DNA from: an uncultured Microbacterium sp.
GTDB taxonomy: Bacteria; Actinomycetota; Actinomycetes; Actinomycetales; Microbacteriaceae
Reading direction: 5' to 3'
NCBI RefSeq assembly: GCF_945952435.1
Contig: NZ_CAMFHZ010000017.1
Coordinates: 17,629-81,628 of the forward strand
DNA: 64,000 bases
In this document: positions 7,668 to 18,391 of the stretch, in pieces
How positions within the stretch are numbered: position 1 is the stretch's first letter
Layout: every line of letters starts with the position of its first letter
The notes under the pieces: model-generated
Told to the model about the DNA's origin: nothing
What the model saw: only the letters and a program-made list of their open reading frames with translations
The model's database searches: none
Program-made: the position numbers and the translations under genes

Positions 7668-10010
7668 TCAGACGGGGGCGACCGTGACCTGGATGCTCTT
7701 CATGAGCGGCTGGTCGCTCTGCGTGCTGTAGTCCTTCGGTCCGATGAGCAGGTTCAGCTCGGGCATGTAGCCGGCGGCGCTGCCCTTCGGCAGGTCGTAG
7801 GCCACCGCGCGGAACGCGTGCACGGTGCGGATCGAGCCGTCCTTCGACGTCGCCCTGATGTCGACGAGGTCGCCCTCCGCGATGCCCCGCTCGCGCATGT
7901 CGTCGGTGTGCAGGAAGATCAGCTCACGCAGGTTCTTCACGCCGCGGTACCGGTCGTTGTTCGAGTAGATCGTCGTGTTCCACTGGTCGTGCGACCGCAT
8001 GGTCTGCAGCACGAGCGTCTCGCTCGACGCCGGGATCACGTCGGGCAGCGGGGCGTGCGAGAACTCCGCCTTCCCCGACGGCGTCCGGAACTCGCGCTCG
8101 CGCGCAGGCTGCGGGATCCGGAAGCCGTGCCGGCTCTGGATCCGCTCGTTGAAGTGCTCGAAGCCCGGGAGCACCTTCGCCATGACGTCGCGGATCCGGT
8201 CGTAGTCTCCGACGAGCTCCTCCCACGGCGTCGGCGACGCGGGAAGGAGCGCCTGCGCCATGCCCGCGATGATCGCCGGCTCCGACTTCAGGTACGGGGA
8301 GGCGGGGCGCTTGCGGCCCACGGAGAGGTGCACCATGCTCATCGCGTCCTCGACCGTCACGCCCTGCGGGCCGGCCTGCTGCTGGTCCCGCTCGGTGCGG
8401 CCCAGGCACGGCAGGATCAGCGCCTTCGTCCCGTGCACGAGGTGGCTGCGGTTGAGCTTGGTGCTCACCTGCACGGTGAGCGCGCACTGCCGCAGCCCTT
8501 CCGCGGTGAAGGGGGTGTCGGGGGCCGCGAGCACGAAGTTCCCGCCCATGCCGACGAACACCTTGACACTGCCGTCGTGCATGCCCTGCACGGTCTTGAC
8601 CGTGTCCAACCCGTGGTGGCGGGGCGGATCGATGTGGCAGACCTCGGCGAGCCTGTCCAGGAAGGCGCCGCTGGGCCGGTGGTCGATCCCGCAGGTGCGG
8701 TTGCCCTGCACATTGCTGTGCCCGCGGACCGGGGACGGGCCCGTGCCGGGGCGGCCGATGTTCCCGCGCAGGAGGAGGAGGTTCACGATCTCGCGCACGG
8801 TGTCGACGCCGTGCTCGTGCTGGCTCACGCCGAGGCACCAGCTGATGACGGTCTTCTCCGAGCCGAGGTAGACCGCAGCCGCGGCACGGATGTCCTCCTC
8901 CGTGAGCCCCGCCTGGCGCACGAGCTCGGCCCACGGCGTCGCCTCGACCAGGGCGCGGTACTCGGCGAGACCGTCGGTGTACTCGCGCAGGAACGCGGTG
9001 TCCAGGACGTCGGGATTCGCCACGGACTCCTCGAACACGACCTTCGCGATGCCGCGCAGCAGCGCGAGGTCACCACCGGGACGCACCTGCAGGTTCATCG
9101 TGCTCGTGGGCGTGCTCTTGAACAGCGCCATGTCGACGAACTCGTGCGGCACGATCGTGCGCGTGGCCCCGGCCTCGATCAGCGGGTTCACGTGCACGAC
9201 CTGCGCTCCACGACGCACCGCGTCCGAGAGCGCCGTGAGCATGCGGGGGGCGTTGGACGCCGCGTTCACACCCAGGATGAAAAGCGCGTCGCACTCCTCC
9301 CAGTCGCGCAGGTCGGCCGTGCCCTTCCCCGTCGCGAGCGACGCCGTCAGGGCGCGGCCCGAGGCCTCGTGACACATGTTGGAGCAGTCCGGCAGGTTGT
9401 TGGTGCCGTACTCGCGCACCATGAGCTGGTACAGGAACGTCGCCTCGTTGCTGAGCCGGCCCGAGGTATAGAACGCCGCCTCATCGGGGCTCGCGAGCCC
9501 CTGCAGCTCTTCGGCCATGAGCCGGAAGGCGTCGTCCCACGAGATCGGCACGTAGCGATCGCTCGCGGGGTCGTAGCTCATCGGCTCGGTGAGCCTGCCC
9601 TGGTCCTCGAGGTCGAAATCGGTCCAGGTGCTCAGCTCCGCCACGGTGTGCGCGGCGAAGAAGCCGCGGTCTACGCGCTTGTGCGTCATCTCCCACGTCA
9701 CGTGCTTGACGCCATTCTCGCAGATGTCGAGTCGGAGGTTGCCGAGGTCGTCCGGCCACGCGCATCCGGGGCAGTCGAAGCCGGAGCGTCCGTGGTTCAT
9801 GATGAGCATGGCCTCGGATCCGGCGATCGGCTCGCGCTCGCGCAGCAGCACCATCCCCACGGACTTCGCGGCGCCCCATCCGGCGGCGGGGTGGTGGTAT
9901 GGCTTGCGCGACCAGTCCCCCTTCGCGACGGGTCCGTAGCCGCCCTGCCGCGGCACGTCGGGCATGAGTCCGAAGGCCGTTCCGCTCCGCTTGCTCGCGT
10001 CGTCGATCAT
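7668..10010 (-). CDS. FdhF/YdeP family molybdopterin oxidoreductase
   Basis: 780 residues, of the formate-dehydrogenase-alpha-like group (TIGR01701 type). The N-terminal cysteines C80, C83 and C97 (FDCPGC...DIC) are fewer than the four of a classical FdhF iron-sulfur motif. PDCSNMCHEASG marks the Mo-cofactor region, and the C-terminal molybdopterin dinucleotide-binding domain is intact (LVLQTMRSHDQWNTTIYSN). AGGTGGAG precedes ATG 10010, whose ATGA overlaps the fdhD stop. No iron-sulfur beta or membrane gamma subunit is adjacent, so it probably works with a soluble or unlinked electron carrier. YdeP homologues have been tied to acid resistance; formate as substrate is uncertain. Confidence 0.88.
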   Translation of the reverse strand: MIDDASKRSGTAFGLMPDVPRQGGYGPVAKGDWSRKPYHHPAAGWGAAKSVGMVLLREREPIAGSEAMLIMNHGRSGFDCPGCAWPDDLGNLRLDICENGVKHVTWEMTHKRVDRGFFAAHTVAELSTWTDFDLEDQGRLTEPMSYDPASDRYVPISWDDAFRLMAEELQGLASPDEAAFYTSGRLSNEATFLYQLMVREYGTNNLPDCSNMCHEASGRALTASLATGKGTADLRDWEECDALFILGVNAASNAPRMLTALSDAVRRGAQVVHVNPLIEAGATRTIVPHEFVDMALFKSTPTSTMNLQVRPGGDLALLRGIAKVVFEESVANPDVLDTAFLREYTDGLAEYRALVEATPWAELVRQAGLTEEDIRAAAAVYLGSEKTVISWCLGVSQHEHGVDTVREIVNLLLLRGNIGRPGTGPSPVRGHSNVQGNRTCGIDHRPSGAFLDRLAEVCHIDPPRHHGLDTVKTVQGMHDGSVKVFVGMGGNFVLAAPDTPFTAEGLRQCALTVQVSTKLNRSHLVHGTKALILPCLGRTERDQQQAGPQGVTVEDAMSMVHLSVGRKRPASPYLKSEPAIIAGMAQALLPASPTPWEELVGDYDRIRDVMAKVLPGFEHFNERIQSRHGFRIPQPAREREFRTPSGKAEFSHAPLPDVIPASSETLVLQTMRSHDQWNTTIYSNNDRYRGVKNLRELIFLHTDDMRERGIAEGDLVDIRATSKDGSIRTVHAFRAVAYDLPKGSAAGYMPELNLLIGPKDYSTQSDQPLMKSIQVTVAPV

Positions 10011-10894
10011 CGCTCCACCTGTCTCTCCTGCGCGGGCGCACCCGCTGTCGCAGCGCTTTCGTCGAGGACCACCCTGTGCGGATGGGCGTACACGTTCATG
10101 GACCCGCCGCGGACGAAGCCGAGCAGGGTCAGCCCCGCATCCTCCGCCAGCTCGGCGGCGAGCGAGGAAGGCGCAGACACCGCGGAGAGGATCGGGATCC
10201 CCGCCATCACCGCCTTCTGCACGAGCTCGAAGCTCGCACGGCCCGACACCTGCAGCACGGTCGAGCGCAGCGGCAGGAGGCCGGACTGCAGGGCCCATCC
10301 GACGACCTTGTCGACCGCGTTGTGCCGTCCGACGTCCTCGCGGACGACGAGGAGCTCCCCGCTCTCGGCATCGAAGAGGCCCGCCGCATGCAGTCCTCCG
10401 GTCTTGTCGAAAGCGGCCTGCTCTGCTCTCAGTCGATCGGGCAGGGACGCGATCCACGCGGCGGAGACCACGAGCTCGGGATCCGCGACGTCGAAGCGGG
10501 AGGTCGTCGCGACGGCGTCGATGCTGGCCTTGCCGCAGACACCGCACGAGCTCGTCGTGTAGAACCGTCGCGCCTCGTCGGCCGACGGCAGCCGCACGCC
10601 GGGAGCGAGGGCGGCATCGAGCACGTTGTAGGTGTTCTCCGCTCCCCCGGTGCCCGGTCCGCCGCAGTGGATCGCGGAGAGGAACTCGTCGGATCGGGAG
10701 ATCACGCCCTCGGAGACGAGGAACCCGATCGCCAGTTCGACGTCATGACCCGGCGTGCGCATCGTGACGGCGAGCGGCTCTCCCGCGATGCGGATCTCGA
10801 GCGGCTCCTCGACGGCGAGCGTGTCGGCACGCCGACCCACCCCGGCCCCGAGTGCGATCCGGGTGACGGGCCTGCGCGTCGTGATCCTGCCCAC
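10007..10894 (-). CDS. fdhD: Formate dehydrogenase accessory sulfurtransferase FdhD
   Basis: 295 residues from GTG 10894. FdhD passes sulfur from cysteine desulfurase to the bis-MGD molybdenum cofactor of formate dehydrogenases. The redox motif SSCGVCGKASID (C117, C120), the RPVTRI opening and the GRHNAVDKVVG segment are diagnostic. The stop overlaps the start of the YdeP-type oxidoreductase by 4 bases, pairing enzyme and maturase. A TACGCT -10 box 7 bases before the GTG suggests a leaderless transcript for this two-gene operon. Confidence 0.94.
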   Translation of the reverse strand: MGRITTRRPVTRIALGAGVGRRADTLAVEEPLEIRIAGEPLAVTMRTPGHDVELAIGFLVSEGVISRSDEFLSAIHCGGPGTGGAENTYNVLDAALAPGVRLPSADEARRFYTTSSCGVCGKASIDAVATTSRFDVADPELVVSAAWIASLPDRLRAEQAAFDKTGGLHAAGLFDAESGELLVVREDVGRHNAVDKVVGWALQSGLLPLRSTVLQVSGRASFELVQKAVMAGIPILSAVSAPSSLAAELAEDAGLTLLGFVRGGSMNVYAHPHRVVLDESAATAGAPAQERQVER

Positions 10895-10901
10895 GCTCCC
10901 G

Positions 10902-10907
10902 AGCGTA
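10902..10907 (-). promoter_or_regulatory. -10 box of leaderless fdhD transcript
   Basis: TACGCT (TANNNT) on the minus strand ends 7 bases before GTG 10894, placing the predicted start of transcription at or beside the start codon. Confidence 0.5.
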
Positions 10908-10953
10908 CTCGCGTTCGAGGACGATCCCGCACCGACATCGCGAGCGTCGGGGA

Positions 10954-11340
10954 TCAGTCCTTTTCGGTGGGCGCGCCGAGGGGCGCCGGCTCGGCGATCG
11001 GGACGACGGGGCAGTCCTTCCACAGCCGCTCGAGGCCGTAGTAGGTGCGCTCCTCCTCGTGGAACACGTGGACGATGAGGTCGCCGAAGTCGAGCAGCAC
11101 CCAGCGCGCCTCGCTGCGCCCCTCGCGACGGACGCGCTTGAAGCCCGCCTCGATCATCCGGTCCTCGACCTCGTCGGCGATCGCGGCGACGTTGCGCTCG
11201 CTGTTTCCCGTGACGAGCAGGAAGACGTCGACGAGGGGCAGGGGCTCGGAGACGTTGAGCGCGAGCAGATCCTCCCCGCCCTTCGAACGAGCCGCGTCCG
11301 CGGCGATCTGCAGCATGTCGGTGGCTGCGGGCGACTGCAT
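10954..11340 (-). CDS. rsfS: Ribosome silencing factor RsfS
   Basis: 128 residues of the Iojap/DUF143 family. RsfS binds L14 and blocks 30S-50S joining in stationary phase. Conserved features include LNVSEPLPLVDVFLLVTGNSERNVAAIADEV-type core (seen in two parts) and DFGDLIVHVFHEEERTYYGLERLW near the C-terminus. ATG 11340 shares its A with the upstream TGA (TGATG), so translation is probably coupled to the membrane protein gene before it. A TTG one codon earlier is less likely. Last gene of the nadD operon. Confidence 0.95.
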   Translation of the reverse strand: MQSPAATDMLQIAADAARSKGGEDLLALNVSEPLPLVDVFLLVTGNSERNVAAIADEVEDRMIEAGFKRVRREGRSEARWVLLDFGDLIVHVFHEEERTYYGLERLWKDCPVVPIAEPAPLGAPTEKD

Positions 11341-12590
11341 CAAGAGAAGGCTCCCGTGGTGATGGCGACGATGAGGGCGCCCACCAGGGCGACCGCGAGG
11401 GCACCCGCGGTGATGGTCAGCGCGAGCATGAGTCTGTTGCCCTTCTCGGGCTCCGGCGGGCGGATGACCTCCCCGGCCGGTTTGATGGTCCCGATCGCCG
11501 CGCTCGCCGCGATCGGAGTGGGCGAGGAGGCGGGGGCGAGCTCCCCGTCGACGAGGACGAGGTCGACGTCCTTGCCGTCGGCCGCGCCATCGGCGTGCCC
11601 GCGGGATCCGAGCCCGGCGGGAAGGTCGTAGCTGCCGGTGACGAGGATCTCCCCCGTCGAGGCGATCGGGCCGGAGAGCGAGAGCGCCCCGGGCGCCTGC
11701 TGGAAGATGAGCGCGTTCGGCGCGGCGTGATGCGACCCCGTGGAGTCGTCGATCAGTGCGTCGAACGACCGGGAGGGCGCCTGAGGCGGGGACGACAGCA
11801 CGCGCTGGCCGAAGCCCGGGTTCACGGTCGGCTCGACCGCTCCGTCCGTGCGCGACCGGTCGGAGTCCGATGCTGCGGACGCGGTCCGCGGCGCCTCCTG
11901 GGTCGGCACGGCGGATGCGCGTGGTCGCTCCGGCGCGGCGGTGGCGATCTCGGCCGCCTCTGCCGCGGGCGTCGCCGGGACCGGCGGCACGGTCGTCGAC
12001 GCCTGCTCCGCCGAGGTCGTCGAGGCGGGCTCCGCCGAGGAACGAGACGACGCGGCCGGCTGCGGCGGGGTCGGCGCATCCGCGGCACCGGCCCGGCGCG
12101 AGCGCTCGGCCTCCTCGGCGCGCATCACGGCGGAGACGGAGACCGGGGCGACGCTCTGGTCGGCGTCGTCCACCCCGTCCAGCTCGTCGTCGGTCGCCTC
12201 CGCGGCCCTGCGTCGCGAGGACGCGCTCGGGCGCGGCACGTCGGTGATCATGCCCGAGGGCTGCGGGGAACGCGCCGGCGCCGGATCCGACGGCGCGGCC
12301 GGGGGCCCCTCCACGGGGGTGGCGACCTCGTCCGGCACGGTGACCGCGTCGGTGCGCGTGCGCTCCTGCTCACGGATCTGACGACGGGTGAGCGGCTCGG
12401 CCTCGACGGCCCCCGGCGATCCCGCGTCCGGGGCCCCGGCCTGAGCGGCGAGGCGCGCGCTCTCGGCCTCCGCCGGGGTGACGACAGGAGTCGATCCCGT
12501 GAGGCGGGCCTCTCGCAGCTGCTTGCGGGTCAGTTGGCCGTTACCTTCTGACCGATCGGCAGCATGCGGGTGCTGATCCGATGTGCTCAT
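11340..12590 (-). CDS. Linker-rich single-pass membrane protein between nadD and rsfS
   Basis: 416 residues with no recognised enzymatic domain. Two [20 protein letters not shown] repeats occur near residues 20 and 70, followed by about 200 residues rich in Ala, Pro, Ser and Thr, a short more ordered stretch (about 300-370) and one C-terminal transmembrane helix (about 392-413, [20 protein letters not shown]). The topology looks like a tail-anchored protein with the long disordered part in the cytoplasm. The start overlaps the nadD stop and its stop overlaps rsfS, so it belongs to this operon. Similar linker proteins occur here in Microbacteriaceae by my recollection; function unknown. Confidence 0.8.
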   Translation of the reverse strand: MSTSDQHPHAADRSEGNGQLTRKQLREARLTGSTPVVTPAEAESARLAAQAGAPDAGSPGAVEAEPLTRRQIREQERTRTDAVTVPDEVATPVEGPPAAPSDPAPARSPQPSGMITDVPRPSASSRRRAAEATDDELDGVDDADQSVAPVSVSAVMRAEEAERSRRAGAADAPTPPQPAASSRSSAEPASTTSAEQASTTVPPVPATPAAEAAEIATAAPERPRASAVPTQEAPRTASAASDSDRSRTDGAVEPTVNPGFGQRVLSSPPQAPSRSFDALIDDSTGSHHAAPNALIFQQAPGALSLSGPIASTGEILVTGSYDLPAGLGSRGHADGAADGKDVDLVLVDGELAPASSPTPIAASAAIGTIKPAGEVIRPPEPEKGNRLMLALTITAGALAVALVGALIVAITTGAFS

Positions 12591-13183
12591 GACGTGCTCC
12601 GATAAAGATGATGCTTCGCGATGTACTGGACCACCCCGTCCGGCACGAGGTACCAGACCGGGTCCCCCTCGCGCACCCGGGAACGGCAGTCCGTCGACGA
12701 GATCGCGAGGGCGGGAACCTCGAGCTGGCTGACGTCGTCGCTGGGCAGGCCGTCCGTGCTCAGCACGTGACCGGGGCGGGACACCGCGACGAAGTGGGCC
12801 AGGTCCCACAGTTCATCATGATCCCTCCAGCTGAGAATCTGCGCCACGGCGTCCGCGCCGGAGATGAAGAAGAATTCGGCATCGGGGCGCTGGGCCTTGA
12901 GATCCCGGAGGGTGTCGATGGTGTAGGTGGGGCCCTCTCGGTCGATGTCCACCCGGCTCACCGTGAAGCTCGGGTTCGAGGCGGTCGCGATCACCGTCAT
13001 CAGGTAGCGGTGCTCGCTCGGCGACACGTCGCTCTTCTGCCACGGCTCGCCGGTCGGCACGAAGATGACCTCGTCGAGTCCGAAGGAGTGCGCGACCTCG
13101 CTCGCGGCGACGAGGTGCCCATGATGGATCGGGTCGAACGTCCCGCCCATCACGCCGATCCGCGGCGCCGGAGTGGTCGTCAT
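12587..13183 (-). CDS. nadD: Nicotinate-nucleotide adenylyltransferase
   Basis: 198 residues. NadD adenylates nicotinate mononucleotide in NAD biosynthesis. The nucleotidyltransferase HxGH motif is in [11 protein letters not shown] (14-24), and the [13 protein letters not shown] segment near the C-terminus matches the ISxTxIR motif. It is 9 bases downstream of the His-tailed small protein gene, and its stop overlaps the next start (ATGA). The order nadD - linker protein - rsfS matches the common nadD-rsfS pairing. Confidence 0.96.
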   Translation of the reverse strand: MTTTPAPRIGVMGGTFDPIHHGHLVAASEVAHSFGLDEVIFVPTGEPWQKSDVSPSEHRYLMTVIATASNPSFTVSRVDIDREGPTYTIDTLRDLKAQRPDAEFFFISGADAVAQILSWRDHDELWDLAHFVAVSRPGHVLSTDGLPSDDVSQLEVPALAISSTDCRSRVREGDPVWYLVPDGVVQYIAKHHLYRSTS

Positions 13184-13192
13184 CGGTTCAGC

Positions 13193-13423
13193 TCAGTGAC
13201 CGTGGCCGGCCCCGTGCCCCTCGTGATCGTGGCCGTGCTCGGCCGCCCAGGCCTCCGCCTTGGCGGCGTGACGGTTGGCGACGTTGCGGTAGGAGAAGGC
13301 GACCAGCCCGAGCAGCGTGAACACCGCGGCGGCGATCACGAAGAACGGAAGCGTCTCCAGAGCGACGTTGCCGCTCTCGGCGTGCTCAGCGGCGGTCTGC
13401 ACGACCAGTGCGGCGAGGTTCAT
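13193..13423 (-). CDS. Small membrane protein with His-rich tail
   Basis: 76 residues. One hydrophobic segment (about 25-46, LPFFVIAAAVFTLLGLVAF) is followed by a basic stretch and a tail with six histidines in the last 14 residues (HGHDHEGHGAGHGH). GGAGA precedes the ATG. A TAGACT box 46 bases upstream would make this the first gene of the nadD operon. The tail could bind Ni, Zn or Co, but no known family is recognised. Confidence 0.78.
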   Translation of the reverse strand: MNLAALVVQTAAEHAESGNVALETLPFFVIAAAVFTLLGLVAFSYRNVANRHAAKAEAWAAEHGHDHEGHGAGHGH

Positions 13424-13468
13424 CGATTCTCCAAGAAGATGTGCGATCAGGGTGGATCTCAGCTCCTC

Positions 13469-13474
13469 AGTCTA
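13469..13474 (-). promoter_or_regulatory. -10 box of the nadD operon
   Basis: TAGACT on the minus strand, about 46 bases before the ATG at 13423. The same hexamer precedes the ileS leader, valS and tRNA-Pro. Confidence 0.45.
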
Positions 13475-13478
13475 GCCC

Positions 13479-14768
13479 TCAGGCGCGGGTCTGCCCGGCC
13501 CCACGCGCCAACCACTTCGTGCTCGTGAGTTCGGCCAGGCCCATCGGCCCCCGGGCGTGCAGCTTCTGCGTCGAGATCCCCACCTCCGCGCCGAAGCCGA
13601 ACTCGCCCCCGTCGGTGAAGCGGGTGGACGCGTTCGCCATCACGACCGCGGAGTCGACCTCGGCCAAGAACCGGTCGATCCGCACCGCATCCGTGCTGAT
13701 GATCGACTCGGTGTGCCCGGTGCTGTACCGGCGGATATGGGCGAGCGCCGCGTCGAGGTCGTCGACGACCCGCATGGAGAGGTCGAGGGACATGTGCTCG
13801 GTGCCCCAGTCCTCCTCGGTCGCCGGAACGGCCTCGGGCACGAGCGCACGGATGTCGTCGTCGCCGTGGATGGTGACCCCCTGCGCCAGGAGCGCCGCCG
13901 CCACCTCGGGGACCACGCGGGAGGCCGCGCCTCGAAGGACGAGGACGGTCTCGACCGCGTTGCAGACGCTGGGCCGCTGCACCTTGGCGTTCACGACGAT
14001 GTCCCGCGCCCAGTCCGACGGCGCCGAGTCGTCGAGGACGATGTGCACGACGCCCGCGCCGGTCTCGATCACGGGAACCGTCGACTGCGTCACGACGGTC
14101 TCGATCAGCGCCGCGCTGCCGCGCGGCACGAGGACGTCGATGAGCCCGCGTCCACGCATCAGGGCGTTCGCGCCCTCGCGGCCGAAGTCGTCGACGGTCT
14201 GGATCGCCTCCCCGGTGATTCCGGCGTCCTCGAGCGCCGCGCGCATGACCTGGACGAGCACCGTGTTGGTCTCGCGGGCGGCGCTGCCTCCGCGCAGCAC
14301 CGCGGCGTTGCCGGACCGCAGGGCGAGCGCCGCGATGTCGACCGTCACGTTGGGCCTGGCCTCGTAGATCGCGCCGACCACGCCGAACGGCACGCGCACC
14401 TGCTCGAGGGCGACCCCGTTCGGCAACCGGTGGCCGCCGACCACACGACCGACGGGATCCGGCAGAGCGGCGACATCGCGCACCGCGGCCGCGAGCGCCG
14501 CGATCCGGGTCTCGTCCAGACGCAGCCGGTCGAGCAGCCCGGCACCGATCCCCTCCGCCTCGCCCCGGGCGAGATCGAGCGCGTTCGCCGCGACGACCTC
14601 CTCGGCGGACGCGGTCATCCGGTCGGCGATCGACTGCAGCGCGCGCGCCTTGGCGTCGCTCGTGAGGCGTGCGATCTCGCGGGACGCCTCCTTCGCGGCG
14701 CGCATGCGCGTCTCGGGCGAGTCCGCGATCGAGGAGGGCGCGGCGGTGTCGGCGAAGGCGGTGGACAT
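13479..14768 (-). CDS. proA: Glutamate-5-semialdehyde dehydrogenase (gamma-glutamyl phosphate reductase)
   Basis: 429 residues, normal for ProA. It reduces gamma-glutamyl phosphate with NADPH, the second step of proline synthesis. The family pattern includes VPFGVVGAIYEARPNVTVD, the glycine-rich ALRSGNAAVLRGGSAA and the catalytic cysteine in VQRPSVCNAVET. It lies 68 bases after proB but has its own TACACT -10 box exactly 6 bases before the ATG, so it can probably be transcribed separately as a leaderless mRNA. Confidence 0.96.
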   Translation of the reverse strand: MSTAFADTAAPSSIADSPETRMRAAKEASREIARLTSDAKARALQSIADRMTASAEEVVAANALDLARGEAEGIGAGLLDRLRLDETRIAALAAAVRDVAALPDPVGRVVGGHRLPNGVALEQVRVPFGVVGAIYEARPNVTVDIAALALRSGNAAVLRGGSAARETNTVLVQVMRAALEDAGITGEAIQTVDDFGREGANALMRGRGLIDVLVPRGSAALIETVVTQSTVPVIETGAGVVHIVLDDSAPSDWARDIVVNAKVQRPSVCNAVETVLVLRGAASRVVPEVAAALLAQGVTIHGDDDIRALVPEAVPATEEDWGTEHMSLDLSMRVVDDLDAALAHIRRYSTGHTESIISTDAVRIDRFLAEVDSAVVMANASTRFTDGGEFGFGAEVGISTQKLHARGPMGLAELTSTKWLARGAGQTRA

Positions 14769-14774
14769 GCGGTC

Positions 14775-14780
14775 AGTGTA
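14775..14780 (-). promoter_or_regulatory. -10 box of leaderless proA transcript
   Basis: TACACT (TANNNT) ends 6 bases before ATG 14768 on the minus strand, between proB and proA. Confidence 0.5.
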
Positions 14781-14836
14781 CCCAGCCGCGCTCCGCCTCG
14801 GACCGAGATGACGCGACTCGGCGAGGTCGCCTCCGC

Positions 14837-17512
<2,676 letters not shown>

Positions 17513-17532
17513 TTCTCAGCTCCTCTTGGTGC

Positions 17533-17841
17533 TTACTTGATGCCGGTGATCTTGACGCGCGTGAGGTCCTGACGGTGGCCCTGGCGCTTCTTGTAGCCGG
17601 TCTTGTTCTTGAACTTCTGGATGACGATCTTCGGACCACGGAGGTTGCCGATGACCTCGGCCGTGACCTTGACCTTCGCGAGCTTGTCGGCGTCGGTGGT
17701 GATCTTGTCACCGTCGACGAGGAGCACCGCTGCGAGCTCGACCTTCTCGCCCTGGGCCGCCTTCAGGCGGTCGAGCTGAACGATCGTGCCGACCTCGACC
17801 TTCTCCTGGCGTCCACCGGCGCGCACTACTGCGTAAACCAC
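17533..17841 (-). CDS. rplU: 50S ribosomal protein L21
   Basis: 102 residues from a GTG at 17841. The opening [18 protein letters not shown] and the C-terminal [15 protein letters not shown] segment are typical of L21. First gene of the rplU-rpmA unit. AGG 7-9 bases upstream acts as ribosome binding site. Confidence 0.97.
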   Translation of the reverse strand: MVYAVVRAGGRQEKVEVGTIVQLDRLKAAQGEKVELAAVLLVDGDKITTDADKLAKVKVTAEVIGNLRGPKIVIQKFKNKTGYKKRQGHRQDLTRVKITGIK

Positions 17842-18070
17842 TTCGTACCTGTTTCATTGGGGAGCGCGAGCGCTCCGTATTCTCACGGGAAGACTGTGCT
17901 TGCATCGCACCACAGCAGAGGGATTGCAGTGGCGGGCGCGAGTTGCATGATTCCGCAGCGTCCGAGTGGGCCGTCCGGCGCGGTGCACCAAGGAGCTACT
18001 TTACCGGATGCCGGGGAATGCCGCAAAGCGGGCGCGCGCCGTGTCGCGACCGCGCCCTTCGGTGTTCGCA
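17842..18070 (-). other. rplU upstream region with a short leader hairpin
   Basis: No gene is visible. On the transcript side of rplU there is a palindromic hairpin GGAGCGCGAGCGCTCC at 17860-17875, 19-34 bases before the GTG start. It could be a leader element for ribosomal-protein control, but I do not recognise a known L21 leader. Confidence 0.35.
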
Positions 18071-18076
18071 TGCCCC

Positions 18077-18082
18077 TAGGAT
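18077..18082 (+). promoter_or_regulatory. -10 box of leaderless DUF4031 gene
   Basis: TAGGAT ends exactly 6 bases before ATG 18089, and no Shine-Dalgarno is present apart from CGCGGA. Confidence 0.5.
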
Positions 18083-18088
18083 CGCGGA

Positions 18089-18352
18089 ATGGCGATCCTC
18101 GTGGACGATCCGATCTGGCCCGCGCACGGACGGCTCTGGGCGCATCTGGTCAGCGACACGAGCGTGGCCGAGCTGCGCGCGTTCGCCGCGGGCCAGGATC
18201 TCCCCGACCGCGCCTTCGACCTCGACCACTACGACGTGCCCGCCGACGCCGTGGCGCGTCTGATCGCCGCGGGCGCGATCCCGGTCGGAGGCAAGGAGCT
18301 GACCCGCCGACTCATCGCCTCCGGTCTGCGCGTGCGCGGCAGGGATCGCTGA
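18089..18352 (+). CDS. DUF4031 domain protein
   Basis: 87 residues. The pattern AILVDDPIWPAHGRLWAHLVSDTSVAELRAFA (seen as one run), then FDLDHYDVPADAVARLIAAGAIPVGGKELTRRL, matches small DUF4031 proteins as I know them. Function is unknown in the family. It stands alone, convergent with the RNase E/G gene and divergent from rplU, and appears leaderless. Confidence 0.8.
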   Translation: MAILVDDPIWPAHGRLWAHLVSDTSVAELRAFAAGQDLPDRAFDLDHYDVPADAVARLIAAGAIPVGGKELTRRLIASGLRVRGRDR

Positions 18353-18391
18353 CGGCACGTCCGAGAGGACGCGGCGCAGACGGGCCGCGTG

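Noticed and set aside
10007..11404. Longer version of the fdhD frame extending over rsfS
   Set aside because: Homology to FdhD begins at GTG 10894; the extension is antisense-like low-complexity sequence over rsfS in another frame.
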